NCBI GenBank assembly: GCA_947463105.1
Contig: CANHSD010000138.1
Coordinates: forward strand, 1 to 7,217
Length of the DNA: 7,217 bases
Source: Chitinophagaceae bacterium
GTDB taxonomy: Bacteria; Bacteroidota; Bacteroidia; Chitinophagales; Chitinophagaceae
Direction of reading: 5' to 3'
The notes beneath the pieces are model-generated. The model saw nothing but the letters and a program-made list of their open reading frames with translations, did no database searches and was not told where the DNA came from. Numbering within the stretch: the stretch's first letter is position 1; every line of letters begins with the position of its first letter. Position numbers and translations under genes: made by a program. Below, in pieces: positions 1-6,604 of the stretch.

Positions 1-1003
1 CATTGACGTAAGAAGCGATGCAGAATATGCGCATGCACATATTCCAGGAGCATCATCTATTCCCCTTTTCAACGATGATGAACGTGCTGTTGTTGGCACC
101 ATATACAAACAACAGTCCAGAGAAGATGCCATAAAGCGGGGCCTTGATTTTTTTGGTCCAAAAATGAAAGAAATGTTGTTGTTGGCAGAGGGGTTGATAA
201 AAGGAAGAAACCCAGATGAAAAGACTGTGTTGGTGCATTGTTGGAGAGGGGGAATGAGAAGTGCGGCCGTTGCTTGGTTACTTGATCTTTATGGCTTTAA
301 GGTGTTCACGCTTATTGGCGGTTACAAGGCATTCAGGAATTGGGTACTTGATGGCCTTGATAGGCAACATCCGTTCAAAATATTGGGAGGCAATACTGGT
401 TCAGGAAAAACAATTGTATTGCAATCGTTGAAAACGAAGAATGAGCCAGTGGTAGACCTTGAAGGACTGGCTGGACATAAGGGATCGGCGTTTGGAAACA
501 TTGGCTTGCCCAAACAGCCGAGCCAGGAGATGTTTGAAAACAAACTTGCTATTGCTATTAAAATAGCATTGGAAAAGTACCCCAATAGAAAGATATGGTT
601 GGAAGATGAAAGCCAGCGCATTGGAACGGTAAATATTCCACAAAACATGTGGACACACATGAGGAAATGTGAAATTGTATTTATGGATATCCCTTTTCAA
701 GCAAGATTAGATTATTTGGTAGACACATATGGGACACTGGATTTGACAGCATTGCGGGATGCTATTTTGAGAATACAAAAAAGGTTGGGAGGCCTTGAAA
801 CCAAAACAGCAATTTCAGCATTAGAAGAAAAAAACTTTCATGGTTGTTTTGATATTTTGTTGAAATACTATGATAAGCAATATAGAAAAGGACTAGAAAA
901 CAGGCAAGAACCTAAACCAAAAATTCTGGTTATATTGGCAGAGCGAGTGAATGATGAAGAAAACGCAAAGCTAATTTTAAAACAAAAAAATGGAAGAGAT
1001 TAA
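1..1003 (+). CDS. selU: tRNA 2-selenouridine synthase (SelU/MnmH), 5'-truncated by window edge
   Basis: SelU replaces sulfur by selenium in 2-thiouridine at the wobble position of tRNAs (Lys, Glu, Gln type), using selenophosphate; E. coli SelU also geranylates the thiouridine as an intermediate step. The open frame is already running at base 2, so the first in-frame ATG at 164 is internal: the 54 codons before it encode the start of the rhodanese domain (IDVRSDAEYAHAHIPGA). The visible part is 333 residues; alignment from memory to E. coli SelU (364 aa) suggests about 15-20 N-terminal residues are missing. Visible residues 1-115 form the rhodanese domain with the active-site loop CWRGGMRS (catalytic Cys at visible residue 80). 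A P-loop, GGNTGSGKT, lies at 129-137, followed by the family signature DLEGLAGHKGSAFG at 152-165 and WLEDES near 199-204. The 3' end overlaps selD by 14 bases, so the two are almost certainly cotranscribed and translationally coupled. Any promoter is outside the window. Confidence 0.96.
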   Translation, partial: IDVRSDAEYAHAHIPGASSIPLFNDDERAVVGTIYKQQSREDAIKRGLDFFGPKMKEMLLLAEGLIKGRNPDEKTVLVHCWRGGMRSAAVAWLLDLYGFKVFTLIGGYKAFRNWVLDGLDRQHPFKILGGNTGSGKTIVLQSLKTKNEPVVDLEGLAGHKGSAFGNIGLPKQPSQEMFENKLAIAIKIALEKYPNRKIWLEDESQRIGTVNIPQNMWTHMRKCEIVFMDIPFQARLDYLVDTYGTLDLTALRDAILRIQKRLGGLETKTAISALEEKNFHGCFDILLKYYDKQYRKGLENRQEPKPKILVILAERVNDEENAKLILKQKNGRD

Positions 1004-2039
1004 GCTGACGCAATATTCCCACGGTGCAGGATGTGGTTGTAAAATTTCTCCTAAAATATTGGATGAAATATTGCAATCCAGTTTTAGTATGCCAGACAAT
1101 GATCGGTTGATTGTTGGCAACCATAGTAAAGATGATGCAGCGGTATATGATTTACAAAATGGAAAGGCATTGATTTCAACAACTGATTTTTTTATGCCCA
1201 TTGTTGATGATCCTTATAACTTTGGAAGAATAGCATCAGCCAATGCCATTAGTGATGTCTATGCAATGGGTGGAGATCCTATATTGGCAATTGCTATCCT
1301 TGGATGGCCTATCAATCTGTTGTCTCCATTGGTTGCAAGAAGGGTTATTGAAGGAAGTAAAAGCATTTGTCTAGAAGCTGGAATACCATTGGCTGGTGGG
1401 CACAGCATCGATTCACCAGAACCTATTTTTGGTTTGGCTGTGAATGGCTTGGTTGACATCAACCATTTAAAACAAAACAATACGGCCCAAAAAGGAGACA
1501 TCTTATTCTTAACAAAGAAAATAGGTGTTGGAATTTTAACAACTGCAGAAAAAAAGAACATTTTGAAAGAAGATGATAAAACATTGGCTGCTGATCAAAT
1601 GATGCAACTGAATAAAATTGGTGCTGTTTTGAGCAAAATAGCTGGTGTGCATGCAATGACAGATGTTACAGGGTTTGGTCTATTGGGCCACCTCATTGAA
1701 ATGGCAGAAGGAAGTGGTAAGTCGGCCAAGATAAATTTTGAGTCCGTTCCATTGATAACAGATCGTTTGATTGATTATGTCGAAATGGGATCTGTTCCTG
1801 GAGGAACAAACAGGAACTGGGATAGTTATGGACACAAAGTTCACTTTCACGATGAAAAGAACAGGCTGTTACAAAAAAACATATTGGCAGATCCGCAAAC
1901 GAGTGGAGGCTTGTTGATTGCAGTGGCAAAAGATTCAATACATGAAGTAATAGAACAGCTTAAACAAAACGGTTTAGGAGAAAGAACTACACCCATTGGA
2001 GAAATAACCGAATCGGGAGAATTTGCTGTTTCCGTGTAA
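990..2039 (+). CDS. selD: Selenophosphate synthase (selenide, water dikinase) SelD
   Basis: SelD converts selenide and ATP to selenophosphate, AMP and phosphate in the cytoplasm; the product is the selenium donor for SelU and, where present, selenocysteine synthesis. At 349 residues it is close to E. coli SelD (347). The glycine-rich N-terminal loop YSHGAGCGCK (residues 9-18) carries the catalytic Cys15 and Lys18, equivalent to E. coli Cys17 and Lys20; Cys15 is encoded by TGT, so this is the Cys and not the Sec form. Metal/ATP-binding aspartates are present at D49 (DDAAVY), D66 (TTDFF), D89 (ISDV) and D225 (MTDVTGFG). Further family signatures are AGGHSID (135-141), PGGTNRN (270-276) and DPQTSGG (301-307). 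The ATG at 990 is preceded by an A-rich stretch with no Shine-Dalgarno motif and sits inside the end of selU, in the +1 frame relative to it. The residues after this start match the E. coli N-terminus (LTQYSHG), which fixes the start. Confidence 0.98.
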   Translation: MEEIKLTQYSHGAGCGCKISPKILDEILQSSFSMPDNDRLIVGNHSKDDAAVYDLQNGKALISTTDFFMPIVDDPYNFGRIASANAISDVYAMGGDPILAIAILGWPINLLSPLVARRVIEGSKSICLEAGIPLAGGHSIDSPEPIFGLAVNGLVDINHLKQNNTAQKGDILFLTKKIGVGILTTAEKKNILKEDDKTLAADQMMQLNKIGAVLSKIAGVHAMTDVTGFGLLGHLIEMAEGSGKSAKINFESVPLITDRLIDYVEMGSVPGGTNRNWDSYGHKVHFHDEKNRLLQKNILADPQTSGGLLIAVAKDSIHEVIEQLKQNGLGERTTPIGEITESGEFAVSV

Positions 2040-2056
2040 ATAAAACGCTACCTTAA

Positions 2057-2284
2057 TTAAAGTGCGTCTATTGCATTTGAAAGTTCAAGGTCTTTTTTAG
2101 TAACAATGTTACCTGCGTCATGGGTTGAAAGCCAAATCTCTACTGTATTCCATGTGTTTTTCCAAGTAGGGTGATGGTTGTGCTTTTCAGCAAGTATAGC
2201 AACCTTTGTCATAAAAGCAAAGGCTTCAATAAAGTTCTTGAATACAAATTTTCTGTAAAGGGTATTTTCTTTTTCTTCCCACAT
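2057..2284 (-). CDS. 4a-hydroxytetrahydrobiopterin dehydratase (pterin-4-alpha-carbinolamine dehydratase, PCD/DCoH), short form
   Basis: PCD dehydrates the 4a-carbinolamine formed by pterin-dependent aromatic amino acid hydroxylases, regenerating quinonoid dihydropterin; some bacterial homologues have been linked to other pterin-using pathways. The fold signature is clear: EKHNHHPTW (residues 33-41) holds the active-site His37-His38-Pro39, and STHDAG (53-58) holds the third conserved histidine, His55. A lysine/aspartate-rich C-terminal helix ends in AIDAL. At 75 residues it is about 20-25 shorter than typical PCDs (about 95-105), lacking the first helical segment. This is not a mis-called start: an in-frame TAA (2288-2290), the stop of the upstream gene, lies one codon before the ATG and rules out any longer version. 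Short forms like this are, as I recall, common in Bacteroidota. It is the last gene of a three-gene minus-strand operon. No phenylalanine hydroxylase gene is in the window, so its substrate source is unknown. Confidence 0.92.
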   Translation of the reverse strand: MWEEKENTLYRKFVFKNFIEAFAFMTKVAILAEKHNHHPTWKNTWNTVEIWLSTHDAGNIVTKKDLELSNAIDAL

Positions 2285-2287
2285 AAA

Positions 2288-2722
2288 TTATCGTTGTAAA
2301 TTATCTCTTGATTTTATTTTTTCGTGTGCTACTTCTGTTACAAGTTGAACTCCTGGTAAAGCCCTGAGCTGTTGTTGTAGGTTGTTAAAATATAATTGAT
2401 CTTGAAATGAATCCCTGATCAACCAGATGAAATCCAAATGTTGCATCTCTGGTAAAAGAAATTCTCCATCGTGTTTGTTGCTATAAAGAAAATGTTCCTT
2501 TGCCGAAACAGGATGCAAAAACTCATATACGGTAAAAGAATATGATCTTTTGTTTTTTTCCATTCCAATCTGTAGGTCGGGTGCAGTTTGAAAGTCAATT
2601 TGTAAAGCCTTTTCTATATGCCAACAAAAGTGATAATTTTTTAATGTACAAACAATACCGAGTATTTTTGTGTCCTCAAAAAAGTTATCAGACATTTTAT
2701 CGTCATCAAGCCTTAGTTTCAT
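2288..2722 (-). CDS. IPExxxVDY family protein (conserved Bacteroidota protein of unknown function)
   Basis: This is a 144-residue soluble protein with no signal peptide or membrane segment. The family is named after a motif that appears here as LPEMQHLDF (residues 90-98, conservative at I/L, V/L and Y/F). Other family-like traits are the acidic N-terminus followed by EDTKILGI (16-23), an aromatic NYHFCWHIEKAL segment (29-40), and a C-terminal end running GVQLVTEV then IKSRDNL. The family has no established function. In many Bacteroidota I recall the gene lying near rnc and pyk; here it sits between a secreted peptidase and a pterin dehydratase. Its ATG overlaps the peptidase stop by one base (TAATG, 2720-2724), a classic coupling arrangement, and its TAA is separated from the dehydratase ATG by a single TTT codon in the same frame. 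An internal ATG at codon 10 is possible but less likely, because the first ATG gives the family-like acidic leader and the coupling overlap. Confidence 0.87.
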   Translation of the reverse strand: MKLRLDDDKMSDNFFEDTKILGIVCTLKNYHFCWHIEKALQIDFQTAPDLQIGMEKNKRSYSFTVYEFLHPVSAKEHFLYSNKHDGEFLLPEMQHLDFIWLIRDSFQDQLYFNNLQQQLRALPGVQLVTEVAHEKIKSRDNLQR

Positions 2723-4362
2723 TAGAAAACAATTTCAAAAATAATTTCTTTGTCACCTCTTAAAACAATGGTTGTGGTTGTATCCCCTTTCTTGAATTTA
2801 GATAAGGCTTGCATATAAGATTCAACTGATGATGTTTTGTGTTCCCCTAATTGTTTGACAATATCTCCTGGAAGAATTCCTGCTTTTTTTGCGGGTCTAT
2901 TTTCTGAAACGCCATCTACCCTAACTCCTGAACCCGTATAGGAGTAATCTGGCATAATACCCATACTAACACTGAATCTTGCTGAAGTAGATGTTTGTTG
3001 TTCTCTTGTTTTGGTAAAGGTTAGTTTTTGGTTATTTTTATTGGCTTCAATCATTTGTTGGATAAAACGAATAATTTTTAACATGCCAACATAATTGATT
3101 TTATCTGCATCATCACTGGGTTTATGGTAATCAGAATGAAGGCCGGTGAAAAAGAAAAGAACTGGTATATCTTTTCTATAAAATGAAGAATGGTCGCTGG
3201 GTCCTGTACCACTGGAATCAAACCTCATCATAAAATCCTTTTTCTTAACAGATTCAATCATGGTTTTCCAAGAAGGAGATGTTCCATATCCACCAACCGT
3301 TATTGTTTTGGTACTGTCGTTCATTCGCCCTACCATGTCCATGTTGATCATGTAATTAATGCTGTTCAAGGGAACTGATGGATGCTCTACAAAATATTTC
3401 GATCCATTAAGCCCCAATTCTTCTGCAGAAAAAGCAATGAACAGATAGTTGTATTGTTTTGCTTTGCTGTTTTTCAAAAGAAAGGCCAGTTCAATCATAG
3501 AGGATGTTCCACTAGCATTATCATCAGCACCATTGTGAATACCGAGATCTCCTGTCCTGATCATTGAATTTCCATCTTCACCATAACCGAGGTGATCAAA
3601 ATGTGCCCCTATTACAATGGTATAAGGTGCATTGTTGTCTAAATAACCAATCACGTTTCTTGACTTTCGAATTTTTGGCGTGATCAAAAGGTTGGCAGAA
3701 ATTTGATAGGAGGAGGAAGCATCATTAAGGTGTTGCTTTTGTGCGTTGGTGTTGATATATGCGGCAGGCAAAGGTGCAGTTTCTGACCTGTCTTTTGGGT
3801 CGAATTTGATTTTGTCTTCCAAAGAAGAAGAATTGAAAAAAATAACAGCAGAAGCCCCTTTTTCTTTGGCTTTGAGCATTTTTTCAGTCAACAAATTAGC
3901 AACGTCAAAATGTGGGTTTTCTTTGTTTTCCCGTATTGCTTCTGCGAGATCAACCATCCATGGCTGGCCCTTTTCATTTAAAGAGGGCGAAGATTCTGCA
4001 TTGATGGATGCTGCGGGAGAATTTGAAAGAGGAAAAAAATCAACACCGGCTTTAAGTACCTTGCCATTTAACCTTAAATCAGTGTCCTTTGATAATTCTT
4101 TTCCATCATTGATGGTAAAATGCTGAAAAAAACTATTATTATCTCCTTTAGGAGTAAGGCCAATTTCTTTAAACTTTGAAGCAATGAATTCAGAAGCCAA
4201 TATTTCACCAGGATCACCCGCTCTTCTTCCCTTGAGTTCATCTGAAGAAAGGTAGCCAACTTGTTGCTGTAAATATTGTACAATTTCTCTGTCAGCTTTT
4301 TTTAATTTTTGTGCTGAAGCAAATTGAGACAATAAAAGAAGGGGGATTAATATCCTGAACAT
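2722..4362 (-). CDS. Secreted M28-family zinc peptidase with PA-like insert and C-terminal PDZ domain
   Basis: This is a predicted exported metallo-aminopeptidase of the M28 clan (Aeromonas aminopeptidase-like), 546 residues from the ATG at 4362. The first 17 residues are a signal peptide (MFRILIPLLLLSQFASA) with a type I cleavage site before Gln18 and no lipobox cysteine. Residues 25-120 resemble the usual N-terminal region (YLSSDELKGRRAGDPG). Residues about 125-230 are a PA-like insert (AKEKGASAVIFF). The catalytic domain spans about 233-440 and shows the full two-zinc set: His254 and Asp256 (AHFDHLG), the Asp280-Asp281 pair (NGADDNASG), Glu314 catalytic base and Glu315 ligand (SAEELGLNGS), Asp342 (NMDMVGR) and His413 (DYHKPSDD). 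A PDZ domain occupies about 462-546 (GILPGDIV). A TTG-initiated frame six codons upstream (4380) is open, but that TTG lies inside a TAAATTTG -7 promoter element and would put a charged, His-containing stretch before the signal peptide, so the ATG is preferred. It is the first gene of a three-gene operon. The substrate is unknown. Confidence 0.95.
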   Translation of the reverse strand: MFRILIPLLLLSQFASAQKLKKADREIVQYLQQQVGYLSSDELKGRRAGDPGEILASEFIASKFKEIGLTPKGDNNSFFQHFTINDGKELSKDTDLRLNGKVLKAGVDFFPLSNSPAASINAESSPSLNEKGQPWMVDLAEAIRENKENPHFDVANLLTEKMLKAKEKGASAVIFFNSSSLEDKIKFDPKDRSETAPLPAAYINTNAQKQHLNDASSSYQISANLLITPKIRKSRNVIGYLDNNAPYTIVIGAHFDHLGYGEDGNSMIRTGDLGIHNGADDNASGTSSMIELAFLLKNSKAKQYNYLFIAFSAEELGLNGSKYFVEHPSVPLNSINYMINMDMVGRMNDSTKTITVGGYGTSPSWKTMIESVKKKDFMMRFDSSGTGPSDHSSFYRKDIPVLFFFTGLHSDYHKPSDDADKINYVGMLKIIRFIQQMIEANKNNQKLTFTKTREQQTSTSARFSVSMGIMPDYSYTGSGVRVDGVSENRPAKKAGILPGDIVKQLGEHKTSSVESYMQALSKFKKGDTTTTIVLRGDKEIIFEIVF

Positions 4363-4377
4363 TGGGTGAATTTTAAG

Positions 4378-4385
4378 CAAATTTA
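4378..4385 (-). promoter_or_regulatory. Bacteroidota-type -7 element (TAAATTTG) for the M28 peptidase operon
   Basis: Read on the minus strand, TAAATTTG matches the phylum's TAnnTTTG -7 consensus exactly and ends 15 bases before the ATG at 4362, implying a leader of roughly 10 bases. About 19-21 bases upstream I see only an AT-rich TTATTTTAA stretch, not a clear TTTG -33 box, so this is a half-supported promoter. It would drive the peptidase, IPExxxVDY and dehydratase genes together. Confidence 0.5.
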
Positions 4386-4468
4386 GTGTAGTTGTATGGA
4401 TGTATTAAAATAACTGTCTAAAGATGGGCTTTTTACTGTTTTCGTAAGGGGGTGGCTACAAATGCATG

Positions 4469-4476
4469 TACCTTTG
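4469..4476 (+). promoter_or_regulatory. Bacteroidota-type -7 element (TACCTTTG) upstream of feoB
   Basis: TACCTTTG fits the TAnnTTTG -7 consensus and ends 10 bases before the feoB ATG at 4487. The expected transcription start would then be within a few bases of the ATG, giving a nearly leaderless mRNA. No convincing -33 TTTG lies 19-21 bases upstream; the nearest T-rich stretch (4439-4442) is a little too far away. The last G also begins GAGGG (4476-4480), which has Shine-Dalgarno character at a 6-base spacing, so the signal could instead be a ribosome binding site with the promoter further left. Confidence 0.4.
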
Positions 4477-4486
4477 AGGGTAATTG

Positions 4487-6604
4487 ATGATTGGAAATAA
4501 GCCTAATATAGCCCTAATTGGTAATCCTAACAGTGGAAAAAGTTCCCTGTTCAATCTATTGACTGGATTAAGGCAAAAAGTGGGTAATTTTCCAGGTGTA
4601 ACCGTTGAAAAAAAAGAAGGTGGTTTTACATTGCCTAATAAGCAGGAATGTATAGTACTTGATTTACCTGGAACCTATAGTTTATATCCAAGAAGGAGCG
4701 ATGAATGGGTTTCTTATAAACAATTGATGACACCAGAAAAGGGTGAATCCATTGATCTGGCTGTTGTTGTGGTAGATGCCAGTAATCTTAGAAGAAATCT
4801 ACTGTATGTATCACAGGTAATTGACTTGAAAATTCCTGTAGTTGTTGCACTGACCATGGTTGATCTGGCCAAAAAAAGGGGCATAAAAATAGATGTTGAT
4901 TGTTTATCCAGGGAAATGCAGGTACCTGTAGTCTTGGTGAATGCGAGGACAGGAAAAGGAATTGAACAACTGAAGTCAACTGTTTCTCAAATGTTCAATA
5001 TTGAGGTTGCCGGTCAGGATTTCTTCCCTATTGAAGATTTGGCTAAAGAGGCAATTGGTGAGATGAAAGAATTGATTCCCAACCTTGGGAATTATGGTGC
5101 CATTCATCACCTGATTAATCATGAATCTTTTGAATTAGGGTCTGGCATACAAGAAAAGATTGAAGCAATCGAGCAAAAATACAAATTCAACCATACAAAA
5201 ATACAGGCTGAAGATATTCAACTCAGGTATCAAAAGATAAGACAGGTAATGCTCAAATCCGTTGAAGAAGAGAGTATTGAAAAAAGAAAACTATTCTCTG
5301 AACAGCTTGATCATTTCTTTTTACACAGAACCTGGGGGTACCTCATCATGGGTGTTGTGTTATTTATTTTATTCCAGTCTGTCTTTTGGGTTGCAGAATA
5401 TCCAATGAATTTGATAGAATCGGGAGTTGGGTTGTTGGGTGGCTGGTTGGGCTCTGTTTTGCCAAGTGGTTGGATTGCAGACATTGTAGTCAATGGAATA
5501 CTGGCTGGGTTAGGTGGAATACTTGTTTTTGTTCCTCAAATCATGATCTTATTTGGGTTGATAACCCTGCTGGAAGATACAGGATACATGGCCAGGATTA
5601 GTTTTCTTTCAGACAGGATTATGAGAAGGGTTGGATTGAATGGAAAAAGTGTAATGCCCATGATTGGTGGTTTTGCTTGTGCTGTACCAGCAATCATGAG
5701 TGCAAGAAATATTGAAAATAAAAAAGAAAGATTGCTTACTATCATGGTAACTCCTTTCATGAGTTGTAGTGCACGTTTGCCCGTATTTACGATTTTAGCG
5801 TCATTGGTAGTTCCAAATAAAAATATTCTGGGAATAATAAGTTTACAGGGGATGGTTTTAATGGGATTATATGTGTTAGGCATTGTAATTGCATTATTGG
5901 TTTCTTATGTGATGAACTTGTTCATCAAGATAAAAGAAAAAAGTTTTTTTATACTTGAACTTCCTGTGTATAGACAACCCCGCTGGAAAAACATTCTCTA
6001 TACAATGGTTGAAAAAGCCAAGGTTTTTGTATTTGATGCAGGAAAAGTAATCATGATCATTTCTTTGGTTTTATGGGCTTTTAGTTCCTTTGGGCCAACT
6101 GAAAAAAGAAATAATATTGAAGAAAAATATGCAATATTGATTAAAAATGATCCTGTTAATGAGACCAGATACCAGGCGGAAAAATCATCAGCATTGCTGG
6201 AAAATTCTTATGCTGGAATCATGGGGCGTAGTATAGAACCAGTTATTAGACCATTGGGATATGATTGGAAAATAGGAATTGCTTTAATTACATCATTTGC
6301 TGCAAGAGAAGTTTTTGTTGGTACGATGGCAACCTTGTATAGTGTGGGAGAGAATGCTGATGAAAACAGTGAAACGTTAAGGAGTAAAATGCATGCTGCA
6401 AAAAGAGCTGATGGAAGTCCGGTATATACAACAGCTACAGGGTATTCCCTGTTGATATTTTATCTTCTGGCAATGCAATGCATGAGTACACTAGCAATTG
6501 TTAAAAGAGAAACAGGTTCCTGGAAATGGCCCATCATTCAATTGATTTATATGACAGGATTGGCTTATCTACTGAGTTTTATAGCATATCAGCTGTTAAG
6601 TTGA
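4487..6604 (+). CDS. feoB: Ferrous iron transport protein B (FeoB)
   Basis: FeoB is the inner-membrane Fe(II) importer, a cytoplasmic G-protein domain fused to a polytopic channel-like domain. From the ATG at 4487 it is 705 residues; a TTG one codon earlier is in frame but unnecessary. The G domain (about 7-170) has G1 GNPNSGKSS (12-20, with Asn15 matching the K+-coordinating Asn11 of S. thermophilus FeoB), G2 Thr39 (PGVTVE), G3 DLPG (59-62), a G4 position reading TMVD (123-126) instead of the usual NxxD, and G5 region VNARTGKG (151-158). A helical guanine-nucleotide dissociation inhibitor-like region follows to about 280. The membrane domain (about 283-703) carries the two Gate motifs with the conserved cysteines: GFACAVPAIMSAR (Cys398) and PFMSCSARLPVF (Cys427), plus ELPVYRQP (491-498) and AAREVFVGT (605-613). 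The protein ends right after the last membrane segment, without the Cys-rich tail of E. coli FeoB. No feoA or feoC adjoins it; upstream is a divergent peptidase gene. No convincing Fur box was seen. Confidence 0.97.
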   Translation: MIGNKPNIALIGNPNSGKSSLFNLLTGLRQKVGNFPGVTVEKKEGGFTLPNKQECIVLDLPGTYSLYPRRSDEWVSYKQLMTPEKGESIDLAVVVVDASNLRRNLLYVSQVIDLKIPVVVALTMVDLAKKRGIKIDVDCLSREMQVPVVLVNARTGKGIEQLKSTVSQMFNIEVAGQDFFPIEDLAKEAIGEMKELIPNLGNYGAIHHLINHESFELGSGIQEKIEAIEQKYKFNHTKIQAEDIQLRYQKIRQVMLKSVEEESIEKRKLFSEQLDHFFLHRTWGYLIMGVVLFILFQSVFWVAEYPMNLIESGVGLLGGWLGSVLPSGWIADIVVNGILAGLGGILVFVPQIMILFGLITLLEDTGYMARISFLSDRIMRRVGLNGKSVMPMIGGFACAVPAIMSARNIENKKERLLTIMVTPFMSCSARLPVFTILASLVVPNKNILGIISLQGMVLMGLYVLGIVIALLVSYVMNLFIKIKEKSFFILELPVYRQPRWKNILYTMVEKAKVFVFDAGKVIMIISLVLWAFSSFGPTEKRNNIEEKYAILIKNDPVNETRYQAEKSSALLENSYAGIMGRSIEPVIRPLGYDWKIGIALITSFAAREVFVGTMATLYSVGENADENSETLRSKMHAAKRADGSPVYTTATGYSLLIFYLLAMQCMSTLAIVKRETGSWKWPIIQLIYMTGLAYLLSFIAYQLLS

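Noticed and set aside
322..660. A 112-codon minus-strand open frame.
   Set aside because: It is antisense to the SelU P-loop region; an artefact of the real coding frame.
2040..2056. Possible bidirectional terminator between selD and the dehydratase gene.
   Set aside because: The 17 bases contain only an AT palindrome (TTAATTAA at 2053-2060), with no GC-rich stem.
3746..4126. A 126-codon plus-strand open frame.
   Set aside because: It lies wholly antisense to the peptidase, which has continuous family motifs; the translation resembles no family I know.
4363..4380. Upstream TTG start for the M28 peptidase (six extra residues).
   Set aside because: The TTG is part of the TAAATTTG promoter-like element, and the ATG six codons later gives a textbook signal peptide.
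4484..4486. TTG start for feoB one codon before the ATG.
   Set aside because: The adjacent ATG is the stronger start and already gives the usual short lead before the G1 motif.
5536..5883. A 115-codon minus-strand open frame with hydrophobic stretches.
   Set aside because: It is antisense to the FeoB membrane domain, whose hydrophobic codons produce such shadows.
6602..6604. feoB TGA stop as a possible selenocysteine codon, given selD nearby.
   Set aside because: The protein ends where the family's last membrane segment ends, the frame beyond is antisense to the HAD gene, and no selenocysteine decoding genes are visible.
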